A stretch of DNA of 64,000 nt from Mycobacterium terramassiliense (GCF_900157385.1 NZ_LT717701.1:536693-600692); one strand, 5' to 3'; numbered from the stretch's first letter, positions 24,402 to 32,937 are shown. Made by a program: numbers and translations. The notes: generated by a model from the sequence alone, not told the origin.

Positions 24402-24656
24402 ATGAACGCAACCACCGTCACCATCGGCACCACCCCCACGCTCATCTGCGCGATCAGCTACGGAACCTGCGGCGCAATCGTCCAAAACTCCGGCGACGTA
24501 CCAGTGTTCCTCGGGAACCAGTCAGTAGCCCCCGACAACAGCCTGTCCTTAGCCCCCGGCCAGGTCATCACGATCCCCGGAGGCACCGACCGCGGCTTCA
24601 CCCTCTACGGCGTCGCCGCCACCGACACCGGCGCCGTGACATTCCTCGACCTCTGA
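24402..24656 (+). CDS. Small beta-rich phage protein
   Basis: 84 residues, alternating hydrophobic strands throughout: TVTIGTTPTLICAISYGTCG, then VFLGNQSVAPDNSLSLAPGQ and ITIPGGTDRGFTLYGVAATD. The pattern suits a beta-sandwich decoration or tail-accessory protein of a virion. AGAGGAG precedes ATG 24402. Virion role inferred only from composition and from similar small genes in actinophages. Confidence 0.6.
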   Translation: MNATTVTIGTTPTLICAISYGTCGAIVQNSGDVPVFLGNQSVAPDNSLSLAPGQVITIPGGTDRGFTLYGVAATDTGAVTFLDL

Positions 24657-24675
24657 CGCGCGCAGGAGGTAGACG

Positions 24676-24861
24676 ATGGCACACAGCGACGCTGCACAGA
24701 AGCGCTGGACAGAAGCCACAGCAGCTCAGCGGCTGATGATCGGCATGAGCGATCGCCCCGGACAGTTCCGCCAAGACCCGATGATGGCGCTGATCAACCA
24801 GGCCCACCGCGCCACACAGAGCAGCCACGACGGCATCGACTACATGTCCACGCCTTTCTAG
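24676..24861 (+). CDS. Small phage hypothetical protein (61 aa)
   Basis: 61 residues, helical and polar (MAHSDAAQKRWTEATAAQRL), with no recognised motif. A consensus AGGAGGT lies 7 bp upstream of ATG 24676. It is the last credible gene of the rightward early operon before a bidirectional terminator-like hairpin. Confidence 0.6.
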   Translation: MAHSDAAQKRWTEATAAQRLMIGMSDRPGQFRQDPMMALINQAHRATQSSHDGIDYMSTPF

Positions 24862-25018
24862 GCGTGCAGAACACGGCCACCGAGCGCGGCCTCGGGCCGC
24901 AGGTAATCCCGCTGGCCCCTACCCGCGGCACCAAGCGATGGTGGCCGGACAAAGGGGCCCCACCCCCCGGCCGAAAAAATCAAGGGGAGGGGGGCACCAG
25001 GCGACCGCCTGTCCGTCG

Positions 25019-25049
25019 CCGATTTTTACGTACAGGCCCAAAAAATCGG
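25019..25049. terminator. Bidirectional intrinsic terminator candidate
   Basis: CCGATTTTT (25019-25027) pairs with AAAAATCGG (25041-25049) around a 13-base loop. T-runs are available in both directions. It separates the rightward early operon from the leftward RelA/SpoT cassette. Confidence 0.6.
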
Positions 25050-25083
25050 GGAACTAGCCCTCTGACGTGGGATTTTGGCCTAT

Positions 25084-25115
25084 TGTTGCGGTGTTGCGGT
25101 GTTGCGGTGTTGCGG
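25084..25115 (+). repeat. Four tandem TGTTGCGG repeats
   Basis: Four perfect adjacent 8-bp units in non-coding DNA 20 bp past the 3' end of the RelA/SpoT partner gene. Copy number may vary between strains; function unknown. Confidence 0.7.
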
Positions 25116-25134
25116 CGCGCGTGCCGCCGATAGT

Positions 25135-25392
25135 TCAGATGCCGGCGAAGTATTTCGAGACGGCTACGGTGCCGTCGAAGTAGTTCGCGTGGGTGATCTT
25201 CACGGTTTCCAGCGAATCCGAGCCGATCAGGACGATCTCGATCGAGTCTGACTCTTTCATGTGTGCACGTTCTAGCCGGGCGTATTCGGCCATCGCACTC
25301 TTGGCGTCCGTGCCGAACTCTTTCAGGCCGATCAGCTGGGCGCGGTTGTGGTCGAATACGAGCAAGAAGTGCTTGAGCTGCGATGCAGTCAT
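25135..25392 (-). CDS. 85-aa partner protein of the RelA/SpoT-fold synthetase
   Basis: 85 residues: SQLKHFLLVFDHNRAQLIGL, then an acidic helix AMAEYARLERAHMKESDSIE and IVLIGSDSLETVKITHANYF. It looks like a small alpha/beta protein with a basic N-terminus. ATG 25392 overlaps the synthetase stop (ATGA), so the pair is translated together. I recognise this protein type as a recurrent companion of actinobacterial RelA/SpoT-domain genes. An antitoxin or regulator role is inferred from the fixed pairing; it has not been shown here. Confidence 0.75.
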   Translation of the reverse strand: MTASQLKHFLLVFDHNRAQLIGLKEFGTDAKSAMAEYARLERAHMKESDSIEIVLIGSDSLETVKITHANYFDGTVAVSKYFAGI

Positions 25393-26120
25393 CGACGAAC
25401 TCCTTGCAAGTAGGGTTGGGCTGTCTCTCTCAGTTTATATACCCGGTGCAGAAGCTCTGGGCCCACCGGTTGGTCGTGTTCCTCGAGTGCCATCGCCTCT
25501 GACACTGCCGCGAACCAGTCTCGCACGGGCGGCGGCCCGCCGCCAGCTTTGATATCCAACCCGAACCGAGATGTGACGCTCTCGACCGTGTAGGCCCATT
25601 CATGCTGGACCTGCGTTCGAAGCTGGACTTCGATCAGCCGCCCCTGATAGCGGACGATCACGTGCACTGCGCGATAGCCGTCCGGTTTTGGCTGGGCAAC
25701 GTAGTCCTTGGTTCTGGCAGTGACCGGATCGCCGGAATATCTCGATTGGACGCGTTGGACCTCGTCCAGGCTCTGCAGGACAGCGCGACATCCGCCGATG
25801 TCGTGCATCCGGCCCAGGTTCATGCCAGGCTCGCGTCTGAGTTTGTCGATGATCGTTGGAATGCGCTTCAACCGCTGCGAGACCTCGATATGAGCGCAGC
25901 CCATTGTGGCGACACGTGACCGCAGTCCCATCGTTGCGGCCCCGAGAGGACGAGCGTGCGCGGCGCGCCACGCCTCCAGTGTGTCCAGTGCGGCGAAGAT
26001 CTGTTCGGCCGTGATCTCCACCGCGGCGGGCACCTTGACCCGATTCCCGGTTACTCGCAGATTGCGCAAGACATTCCCGGCCCGGTTCACTGCGGACACG
26101 CTCGGCACAGACGCAGCCAT
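25389..26120 (-). CDS. RelA/SpoT-domain alarmone synthetase (toxSAS/PhRel-like)
   Basis: 243 residues with a single (p)ppGpp-synthetase domain and no hydrolase, TGS or ACT domain. Conserved residues are intact: RLKRIPTIIDKL (83-94), Asp 107 and Arg 112 in HDIGGCR, DY 139-140, PKPDGYRAVH (144-153), EVQLRT (164-169), then His 173 and Trp 175. Small prophage-encoded synthetases of this type can be toxic and protect lysogens from other phages, as reported for gp29 of mycobacteriophage Phrann. ATG 26120 was chosen because a promoter-like stretch and a palindrome lie just upstream; GTG 26144 is possible. The gene runs leftward against the surrounding phage genes. Confidence 0.85.
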   Translation of the reverse strand: MAASVPSVSAVNRAGNVLRNLRVTGNRVKVPAAVEITAEQIFAALDTLEAWRAAHARPLGAATMGLRSRVATMGCAHIEVSQRLKRIPTIIDKLRREPGMNLGRMHDIGGCRAVLQSLDEVQRVQSRYSGDPVTARTKDYVAQPKPDGYRAVHVIVRYQGRLIEVQLRTQVQHEWAYTVESVTSRFGLDIKAGGGPPPVRDWFAAVSEAMALEEHDQPVGPELLHRVYKLRETAQPYLQGVRR

Positions 26121-26145
26121 GATAGGGAACGCTACCGCTCGCACG

Positions 26146-26159
26146 GCGCAGGCCTGCGC
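26146..26159. promoter_or_regulatory. 14-bp palindrome upstream of the RelA/SpoT cassette
   Basis: GCGCAGGCCTGCGC is self-complementary, 26 bp upstream of the synthetase start and 2 bp from a second, longer palindrome. A candidate operator half of a compound site. Confidence 0.5.
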
Positions 26160-26161
26160 AG

Positions 26162-26187
26162 GCTTGCTCGCGCCGGCGCGAGCAAGC
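26162..26187. promoter_or_regulatory. 26-bp perfect palindrome, RelA/SpoT control region
   Basis: The arm GCTTGCTCGCGCC (26162-26174) is followed with no spacer by its exact complement. It lies 42 bp upstream of the synthetase start and about 120 bp before the tape-measure gene. It may be an operator or a terminator for read-through towards the tape-measure gene; there is no T-run. Confidence 0.6.
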
Positions 26188-26308
26188 GAAGCGTTTAGGG
26201 CTCTTGGTCTCTAGCGTTTGAGCTATGAGTTACCTGCGCGGCGCCGGCCTGGGCTTGGTGGTTCACCCGCCGTCGGGCGAGCGGCTTCGGCGATAGAGGG
26301 GGTCCACC

Positions 26309-29300
26309 ATTCCTGTCTTCCTCGACGTTGAGAGCCGCCTGGATCGCTCCGCCCTTACGGCGACCGCCCGCGAGATTCGGCAAGCGTTCGACGCCTTGGG
26401 CAAGGACATCTCCCACGGGCTGGGCGGCTCGCTCTCTCAGGCGTTCAGGGCGTTTGATGCCGGCAGTGCGCGTCAGCATGTGTTGGCGATGCAGCAGGAT
26501 CTGGCGCGGCTGCGTGATGCTGAGATTGAGACTGCGCGGGTGGCGCAGCGTTCGGCTGCTGAGGTGGAAGTCGCGACGCGTCGTGCGGCTGAGATGACCG
26601 CCCGGTGGGGGGATGCGAGTAGTCAGGCGGCGCGGGGGCAGATGCTGTTGGCCGATGCCCAGGCCCGCCAGGCGCGGGATATGCGGGCGAATGTGGATGC
26701 GCTGGCGGCGAGTGAGGCGGCGCACCGGAAACTGGGCAGCGCAGCTGAAGATAGCGCAGCGGCCGCCACTGTGGCGGGGCGGGCGTGGAATGCGGTCGGT
26801 GTCGGGTCTTTGGCGGTGCTGGGGACGTCGTTGGTTTCGGCGACCGAGGCTGCGGGCAATTTTCAGGCCTCGCAGACGCGGCTGGTTGCCTCTGCGGGTG
26901 AAACGACCGCCAATCTGCGGGCGGTGCACGATGGCATCTTGCAGTTGTCCGGCCAGGTGGGCTATTCGGCGCAGGACTTGATGAACGCGATGTACGGCGT
27001 TGAGAAGGCCGGCTATCGGGGTGCTGACGGCGTGAATGTGCTCAGAGCCGCATCCCAGGGTGCGAAGTCGGAGAACTCCGAGCTGAAGGAGGTTCTCAAT
27101 GGTCTGACGACGTCGATGAATGACTTTGGCTACAAATCGGATGATGCCGCCGATGTGATGTCGAAGATGGTCACGGCAACGTCGTTGGCGAAGAGCAACT
27201 TTCAGGATTTCTCGGGAGCGCTTCATTCTGCTGAGCCGCTGATCGCGAACATCGGTAAGAGCCAGGGTCTCAGCGCGACTCAGATGCATTATCTGATGGC
27301 CGACCTCTATGGGCTGGGCGCGCAGATGACGCAGACGGGTGACTCGGCGCAGCACGCGTTTGAGCTGATCGGTCACGCGACGTCGAAGATGCTCGGCCCC
27401 ACGGCGTCGATGCGGGCCATGATGGGTTCGCTGGGCCTGGACGCGCAAGATGTGACGGACCATCTTGGCGAGCGCGGTGTGACAGGGACGCTGCAGCTGC
27501 TGCAGCAGGCACTGCAGGCGCACACCAAAGACGGCATGGTCGACGTCGGTGTGCACTACCAAAGCGCCCAGGCTTCCCGCGCCGAGGCTGAAGCGTTCAA
27601 CGCGCTCACCGGGCCGGCGAAAGCTGTTGCCGAGCAGATCAAAAACGGATCGCTCACCTACCAGGAGTGGCGCAAGTCCAGGGGCGGCGTAAGTAAGCAG
27701 CTGACCAGCGAGCTCGGCCAGTGGGACGCGCTCTACAGCAAGCTGACCGGTTACAACGATTTAATCAAGAGCGGTATCGGCGATCACATCAGCTACGACC
27801 AGGCGCTGAAGATCCTGACCGGCGACCAGGAAACCCTGCAGGTCGCGTTGCAGGCAGCCGGTGAGAATGCCGGCGCGGTGAACGACAAGATCAAGCAGAT
27901 CGATGGGTCGGTTCGTGAGGCCGATGGAACGGTCAAGGGCTACACCGAGACCACCGCCACGTTCAACGCCAAGATGGACCAGTTCAAGCATTCGATGGGC
28001 GCGGCGCGGATCGAGATGGGTGAGGCGTTCCTGCCGGTCATGACGGACGTGGCTGGGGCACTGCGGACCACGGGCCAATTCCTGGCAGAGCACAAGGGTC
28101 TCGCGGAGGGGTTGACGATCGCGGTCGGCGCCCTGGGCGTGACGTGGACCGCCACCAAACTCGCCACCCTGGCCTACAAGGATGTGCTGAAACCTCTTGG
28201 CACTGCGGCGGCCTGGGCGTTCAACAAGATCGGCGCGTCGGCAGGTACCGCGAACACGGCGATCGCGGCGGGGGGCCCGGCCGCGGCCACCGCTGCGGCC
28301 CAGGTGGACGCCGCGGCCGCGGAGGAAGTGGCCGCCGAGGGCCGAGTGCGGGACGCTGCCTTGCAGGCCGACGCCGCCATGGACGCCGGCCACGGCCCAG
28401 CCGGCGGCGCGGGTGGCGGGGGTGGTGGCCGGTTCTCTGCTGCGTGGGGGCCGCTGGGGTTGGCGTTCGCCGGCGCAGGTCTGGCCAGTGAGGCGATGGA
28501 CCACATCAAGGAAAAGTTCCCGTCGCTGGGGCCGACGCTGGACACGTTGTGGCTGCATAACCCGGCGTCGGGGGTGGGGGCCTATAACTTCCTGTTCGGC
28601 GACGGCCACGCTGGCGGCGGCCCGATCCACGGCCGCGGTCCCAAAGGTGTTGATTCGGTGCCGATCTGGGCTGCGCCGGGCGAGCACATGCTGACCGCCG
28701 ACGATGTGGATGCGATGGGCGGCCACGGCGCGGTTCACGCCTTCCGGAACGCTTTGCACCGCCAGTACGGCGGCCCGATCGGTGATGATGACGGCGGCCC
28801 GGTGTCGCGGCTGTATCAGGAAGCCCAAGCGCTCAACGGCGGCCCGTATGTGTGGGGCAGCACGGACTGCTCGGGCGCGGTGTCGGATTTGGTGAACGCG
28901 GCGCTGGGCACCAGCGGGCGGATGTCGACGGCGACCGCGCAGAACTGGTTGGCGGAGAAAGGTTTCCAGCCAGGCATGGGCGGCCCGGGTTCGCTGAACA
29001 TCGGCTGGTACAACGGCGGACCCGGCGGCGGCCACATGGCGGCGACACTGCCGGATGGTACGCATTTCGAGTCCGGTGGCTCCCACGGCGGCATCATGCT
29101 CGGCGGCGGCGCTGCCGGCGCGGAGTCGAGCGAGTTCACCAACCACATGCATCTGCCGTTGCAGGGCTTCTATCCGGACGGCCCCGCTGGCGCCGCCGGC
29201 GGAATGGGCATGTTCGGTGGTGGCGGCTTGGGCGGCTTCGGTGGTGGCGGCTTTGGCGGTGGGATTCCGCCGGGCGCGACGGCGGGCACCGGTCCGGGCG

Positions 29301-31310
29301 GGATGCCCGGCTATTACACGCCGAATCCGCAGCGGGTGGCATCCGCTCAGGAGCAGCTGCGTCACATCGACGCGGAGATAGCGGCCGCCGAGAAACGCCG
29401 CAGTGAGCTCAAGAGCGACGCGAAGCAGTCGGAGAAGGACCGCCTCGATGAGGAGATCCGCCACCTCAGGGCCGAGCGCGTCCAGGAGGAGCAGCGGCTA
29501 CAGCAGGCTGAGCGCGGCACATTCCACGCCGGACACGGCCGCGGCGGTATGGGCGGTATCGGGTTGCCGGTGCCGCTGGCTGACCGGTTCGGGCTCGGGA
29601 AGGGCCTTCCCGGCCTGGCGGAGTGGGCTGTCGGGTTCCTCGAGGACCTGGTGCTGGGCCCGATGGAGACCGCGGTGATGGCCGGGCTCGGCGGCAGCGC
29701 GGGCGGTTTCGGCAATGTCGGGTTGGCGCAGGCACTGGGCCCGCTGACCAACGGCCCGCTCGGCGGCGTTGATCTGGCCAGCGCAGTAGGTCCAGCCAGC
29801 GGCGGCGGGGGTGGCGGCGGAGGGGCGCCCATTTCTGGGCCATCCGGCGGGGCGCCGGCGACTCCGGGCTGGTACAACGACCCCTGGTTCAAGAGCGGCG
29901 CGGCGCCCGGCGGTTCAGCGCCCGGCGGTTCGGCCCCCGACTGGTCGCGCCAGGATCTGGTCCGCAAGTACTTTCCGGCGCCGGGCTCGCGATACAACCC
30001 CAAGACAGGCGAATGGGAGGCGCCCCCGCCGGGCGCCCCGGCTGCAGCTCCTGTAGCGCCGCGAAACCCTATCCCCGGCGTCGACTACCCAGGGCTGGCC
30101 GAACTTCCGCCCGAGATCAGGCAGTGGGCGTTGCAGCGCGGCTACATCGACGCGTACGGCAACTACACAGGTCCGCCGATCCCATCCGGACCCGTCGGGA
30201 CGCCCCCAACGGCCAGCGTGCCAAGAGGCCCCTACCCGGGCGATCTGGACCAGCTTCCCAACGAGGGCAAACCAGGCCGGAATTGGCGCCAGGGCCTTCC
30301 CGTGCCGCCGCCCGGCGGCTACCTTCCCGGCGTCAACCCCGGCGCGGTGCAACACCACGCCGCCGGCGGCCCGTCTGGGTCGGACACGATTCCGTCATGG
30401 CTCTCGCCAGGGGAGTTCGTCGAGCAGCCCTCGGCGGTGCAGCGCTACGGCGCCCCGTTCATGGATGCCCTGAACCAGGGCCGGGTCGATCCGTCGTCGG
30501 TGCGTTACTTCGGTGGGGGCGGCCCGACAGATTTTGCGTTGACCCCTCCGCCGGCGCCGGCGCCGCAGCCCGGACCGAAGACGGCCAACCCGGCGCCCGG
30601 CGGCCAGCCCAAACCCCCGCAGCCCGGCCCCACCCTCACCGGCGCCCGGCGGCCAGCCCAAACCCCCGCAGCCCGGCCCCACCCTCACCGCCGCCGTGAC
30701 CCCCGGCGTTCCCGGCGGCGCCAACACCCACCAAGGGCTGCAGCAGCCCGGCGCGTCAAAAGAGGTCTTCGGCCAGGAACTCCCCGCCTCCCCAGGCCTC
30801 GGCCTCGGCGGCGGCTTCCTCGGGGCAGCCGAGAGCGCAGCCTCCCAGGCCGCCGGCATGGCCGCCAGCATGGGCAGCTTCGGCGGCGCGGGCGGCGCGG
30901 CGAGCTCGGCGACGCAGATGGCTTTCCAGCTGCTCAACCGGACCGCCGCCTACGGCGCCCAGGACGCGGGGATCCTCGCCGAGGGGATCATCGAAACCCT
31001 CTCACTGTCCGACAGCCCGTTGTCGAACTTCGCCAACACCCTCCCCGGCAAGCTGCTGGCCGGCGTCGCCGGTGTGCGGCCGGCGGAAAACAACACCGCG
31101 GGCCAGACCAAAGCGCCGCTCACCTCAGACCAAGCCGGCGCCCAGGGCGGCGCAGGCGGCCAGGGCGGCGGGGGTCAGTCCTTCCACGTCTCCGGCGACG
31201 TCAACGTGCACCCACGCAACTTCGACGACATGGTCAACCAGATCGCCGACCGCGCCCAACGGATGTCCTACGCCAGCGCCGTCGCCCAACACGGCGACAC
31301 CCGCGGATAA
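26309..31310 (+). pseudogene. Tape-measure protein with NlpC/P60 domain, frame broken by a 49-bp duplication
   Basis: The frame starts PVFLDVESRLDRSALTATAR at ATT 26309, with AGAGGGGG 7 bp upstream. Long coiled coils (to about 160) and a TP901-type tape-measure core follow. An NlpC/P60 hydrolase domain has Cys 854 (GSTDCSGAV) and His 909 (GGGHMA), and a Gly/Pro-rich region leads to the C-terminus. A 49-bp tandem duplication at 30592-30689 throws the frame by one. The proper C-terminus (MAASMGSFGGAGGAASSATQ to GDTRG) continues in another frame to 31310. Removing one copy restores one 1650-residue frame. As it stands, translation gives about 240 nonsense Arg-rich residues ending at 31324. Confidence 0.88.
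30592..30689 (+). repeat. 49-bp perfect tandem duplication inside the tape-measure gene
   Basis: 30592-30640 and 30641-30689 are identical. Because 49 is not a multiple of three, the duplication shifts the frame; single-copy sequence would read NPAPGGQPKPPQPGPTLTAA into VTPGVPGGANTHQG. Confidence 0.92.
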
Positions 31311-31334
31311 CGACAAGTTGCTAATCCGCAGGTC

Positions 31335-31363
31335 AGATACTCCGGGTTCAAACCCGGGTATCT
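31335..31363. terminator. Hairpin after the tape-measure gene
   Basis: AGATAC-T-CCGGG and CCCGG-GTATCT form an 11-bp stem with one bulge and a TTCAAA loop. It sits between the convergent tape-measure and the leftward 116-aa gene. Terminator is the likely role, although no T-run follows. Confidence 0.5.
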
Positions 31364-31378
31364 AGGAGACGTGTTGGG

Positions 31379-31729
31379 CTACTTCGGTGGGCAAACGACA
31401 TTCGGCAGGAATGCCTCGCCGGCGTACACCCTCCTCCAGTCGCGGCGTAACCGCTGACGCTGTTTACGGCGCTCGCGTCGCCGGCGTTGCGCCTCGGTGC
31501 GGTCGGGATACTCGGCTGCATGGCACATCGGACAGCAGCACACCCTGATGTCCGTTGCGAAGAACTCCCTACGGCAACGCGTCCCCAGCCGGCTAAACGC
31601 CAAGGCATCCAACCGGTCCGGCAGATCACAGCAACCGTCACGATGATCGTGACGCTCAACAACCGCCAAATCACCATGAGCGAGCTTCACCCAAAACGGC
31701 TTGGTCTTATCGGTGCGGCTCAACAGCAC
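31379..31729 (-). CDS. Cys-rich phage hypothetical protein
   Basis: 116 residues. FWVKLAHGDLAVVERHDHRD, then CCDLP and, further on, RCRREFFATDIRVCCCPMCH give many Cys/His that could bind zinc. A basic helix RRRRERRKQRQRLRRDWRR follows. The layout recalls small proteins often seen near the ends of mycobacterial prophages. Start GTG 31729 has GAGGGGG upstream. No function known. Confidence 0.65.
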   Translation of the reverse strand: MLLSRTDKTKPFWVKLAHGDLAVVERHDHRDGCCDLPDRLDALAFSRLGTRCRREFFATDIRVCCCPMCHAAEYPDRTEAQRRRRERRKQRQRLRRDWRRVYAGEAFLPNVVCPPK

Positions 31730-31790
31730 GCCCCCTCGGGACTCCGCCCCACAAGCGAAGTCCGCCAGCGTACACGCAAGCGGGCGACCC

Positions 31791-32441
31791 TCAAAAGGGG
31801 CCTACCGCGTCGGAGTCGGAAACGGCACCTGTGACGGCCCGGGAGCGGTCGGGAACGTCGTAAACGGCCGCTCGGGCAGCGGCGAACTCGACCATGGCGC
31901 CAACGACGTCGGGGTGCCGGTGTCGGTGACCATCGGAACCGGAATCCGATCGGCGCGCGAGCTGACCACGATCAGCAACGCCACCACACCCAGCAGAGCG
32001 CAGACGACCAGCACGACGATTCCGGTGAGCATTGCGCCTGTCACTCCAACAGCCACCGATCCCACCGTCTTCGCCGTGCTGCCCTGACCTGGCGGCGGAA
32101 ACGGCGCGGGCATCTGCCACGCCCGGCCGTCCCAGTACAACATCCCGGGCGCACCCGACGGGTTCGGATACCAACCCGGCGGACTCGGCGTCATCATGCG
32201 CTCCCGGAGGGCTTGAAATTGGTCGTCGGCACGATCCACAATCACACCCACTTCTGGACCCGGGCTTGCCTCGTTTCCCGGGCGCACGGCACGGCGGCAA
32301 CTCCTGCTCGACGACGATCGGCTCGTCGGCAGGCGTTTCCACGTCGGGTTCGGCAGGTGGTGTACTTTCCACCACCTGAGCGAGGTCCTTGATTACGGTC
32401 TTGCGGCTGACTCCGGTCGCCGCACGCCAAGGGCGGCCCAT
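31791..32441 (-). CDS. Short HTH-like protein, 3' boundary unclear
   Basis: ATG 32441 overlaps the stop of the upstream HTH gene. The first 50 residues look real: RPWRAATGVSRKTVIKDLAQ is a helix-turn-helix, followed by an acidic linker (PAEPDVETPADEPIVVEQEL). From about residue 60 on, the frame runs antiphase through the DUF2510 gene and becomes compositionally odd, so the protein may be frameshifted or end differently. Only the N-terminal part should be trusted. Confidence 0.4.
   Translation of the reverse strand: MGRPWRAATGVSRKTVIKDLAQVVESTPPAEPDVETPADEPIVVEQELPPCRAPGKRGKPGSRSGCDCGSCRRPISSPPGAHDDAESAGLVSEPVGCARDVVLGRPGVADARAVSAARSGQHGEDGGIGGCWSDRRNAHRNRRAGRLRSAGCGGVADRGQLARRSDSGSDGHRHRHPDVVGAMVEFAAARAAVYDVPDRSRAVTGAVSDSDAVGPF
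31802..32194 (-). CDS. DUF2510 membrane protein
   Basis: 130 residues from ATG 32194 (GGGAG 8 bp upstream). The DUF2510 motif PPGWYPNPSGAPGMLYWDGR, then W, opens the protein; a transmembrane helix (AMLTGIVVLVVCALLGVVALLIVV) follows, then a Pro/Ser/Thr-rich outer tail. DUF2510 proteins are common actinobacterial membrane proteins of unknown role, often in prophages, where superinfection exclusion is a possibility. ATG 32197 or an upstream ATG at 32287 are alternatives. Confidence 0.75.
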   Translation of the reverse strand: MTPSPPGWYPNPSGAPGMLYWDGRAWQMPAPFPPPGQGSTAKTVGSVAVGVTGAMLTGIVVLVVCALLGVVALLIVVSSRADRIPVPMVTDTGTPTSLAPWSSSPLPERPFTTFPTAPGPSQVPFPTPTR

Positions 32442-32764
32442 CAGGTCAGCCTCTGCAACCGGCGGCGCGACCGTGGAGATAATCCGTCGAGGAAACTAGC
32501 CGGACTCTCATCGGCTGGATCGGCGGTCGCCAGCTTCGGTTGATTCACGGTGTTGCTGTAGCGGGCGATCAGCGCTTCGACGTCGGCGGCTGTCATCCGC
32601 CACACCCGGCCGACCTTGTATCCGTGGATCTCGCCGGCGTTGAGTCGACGTGTAAGCCAACGCTTGCCATCACGCCACTCAGGCGGCAGAACCATCGCCG
32701 AGACCTCATCGAGACTGTACGTCTGAACAGGACCAGGGGCTGAGGATGGCTGGGGCTCCGTCAA
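32441..32764 (-). CDS. HTH (MerR/excisionase-type) phage protein
   Basis: 107 residues from TTG 32764 (GGAG just upstream); ATG 32785 would add seven residues that overlap the 14-bp end repeat. The winged-helix pattern is SLDEVSAMVLPPEWRDGKRW, then LNAGEIHGYKVGRVWRMTAA with DVEALIARY. It lies next to attR and transcribes away from it, followed by a coupled second HTH gene. A role in integration/excision control or regulation is inferred. Confidence 0.65.
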   Translation of the reverse strand: MTEPQPSSAPGPVQTYSLDEVSAMVLPPEWRDGKRWLTRRLNAGEIHGYKVGRVWRMTAADVEALIARYSNTVNQPKLATADPADESPASFLDGLSPRSRRRLQRLT

Positions 32765-32769
32765 GTCTC

Positions 32770-32783
32770 CACTTTCCTGATAC
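32770..32783 (+). repeat. 14-bp end repeat, right copy
   Basis: Same 14 bp as at 15344-15357, about 120 bp inside attR. The pair marks both ends of the element and may bind integrase or Xis. Confidence 0.5.
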
Positions 32784-32902
32784 AAACGCCGGCGGTCGCG
32801 CCCGGATTACGCAATTCTGCTACGAACGCAAGATTCCATATCCTGTTGCGGCATAATACTTTAGCGGACCATAGCGTACTGTCCGCGCTGGCCCGAATAC
32901 GC

Positions 32903-32937
32903 CAGAAGGTTGGGGGTTCGAATCCCTTCGGGCGCGC
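32903..32937 (+). other. attR core (35 bp)
   Basis: Identical to 15256-15290 and so equal to the last 35 bp of the tRNA-Arg(ACG) locus. No 5' half of a tRNA precedes it. It marks the right end of the element. Confidence 0.93.

Larger units (their letters stand above)
15256..32937. mobile_element. Phage-like integrated element at tRNA-Arg(ACG)
   Basis: About 17.7 kb between identical 35-bp att cores. Contents: tyrosine integrase, XRE repressor, Xis, DUF2742, a P-loop replication-type protein, WhiB, many small genes with stop/start overlaps, a RelA/SpoT cassette, a tape-measure gene with a cell-wall hydrolase domain, and DUF2510 and HTH genes near attR. I recognise no terminase, portal, protease or capsid genes, and the tape-measure and DUF3800 genes are frameshifted. 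It is therefore most likely a defective prophage or a satellite needing a helper. DUF2742 and the small-gene content recall the M. tuberculosis phiRv1/phiRv2 elements, which in contrast keep head genes and lack tail genes. Confidence 0.92.

Noticed and set aside
24864..25133. 89-aa frame from GTG 24864 after the 61-aa phage gene
   Set aside because: It runs through the bidirectional terminator hairpin and into the TGTTGCGG repeats; the translation is low-complexity and ends in repeat-encoded residues. I see no small-terminase motif.
26225..26296. 23-aa frame (ATG 26225 to TAG 26294) in the same frame as the tape-measure gene
   Set aside because: No ribosome site and no recognisable sequence; it could be a relic of a tail-chaperone gene but cannot be supported.
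31311..31378. tRNA-like GGGTTCAAACCC loop after the tape-measure gene
   Set aside because: The T-stem would need a 6-base loop, there is no acceptor or D-arm partner, and the sequence folds better as a simple hairpin.
15256..32937. CRISPR array in the element
   Set aside because: No regularly spaced repeats with unique spacers; the only arrays are tandem repeats without spacers.
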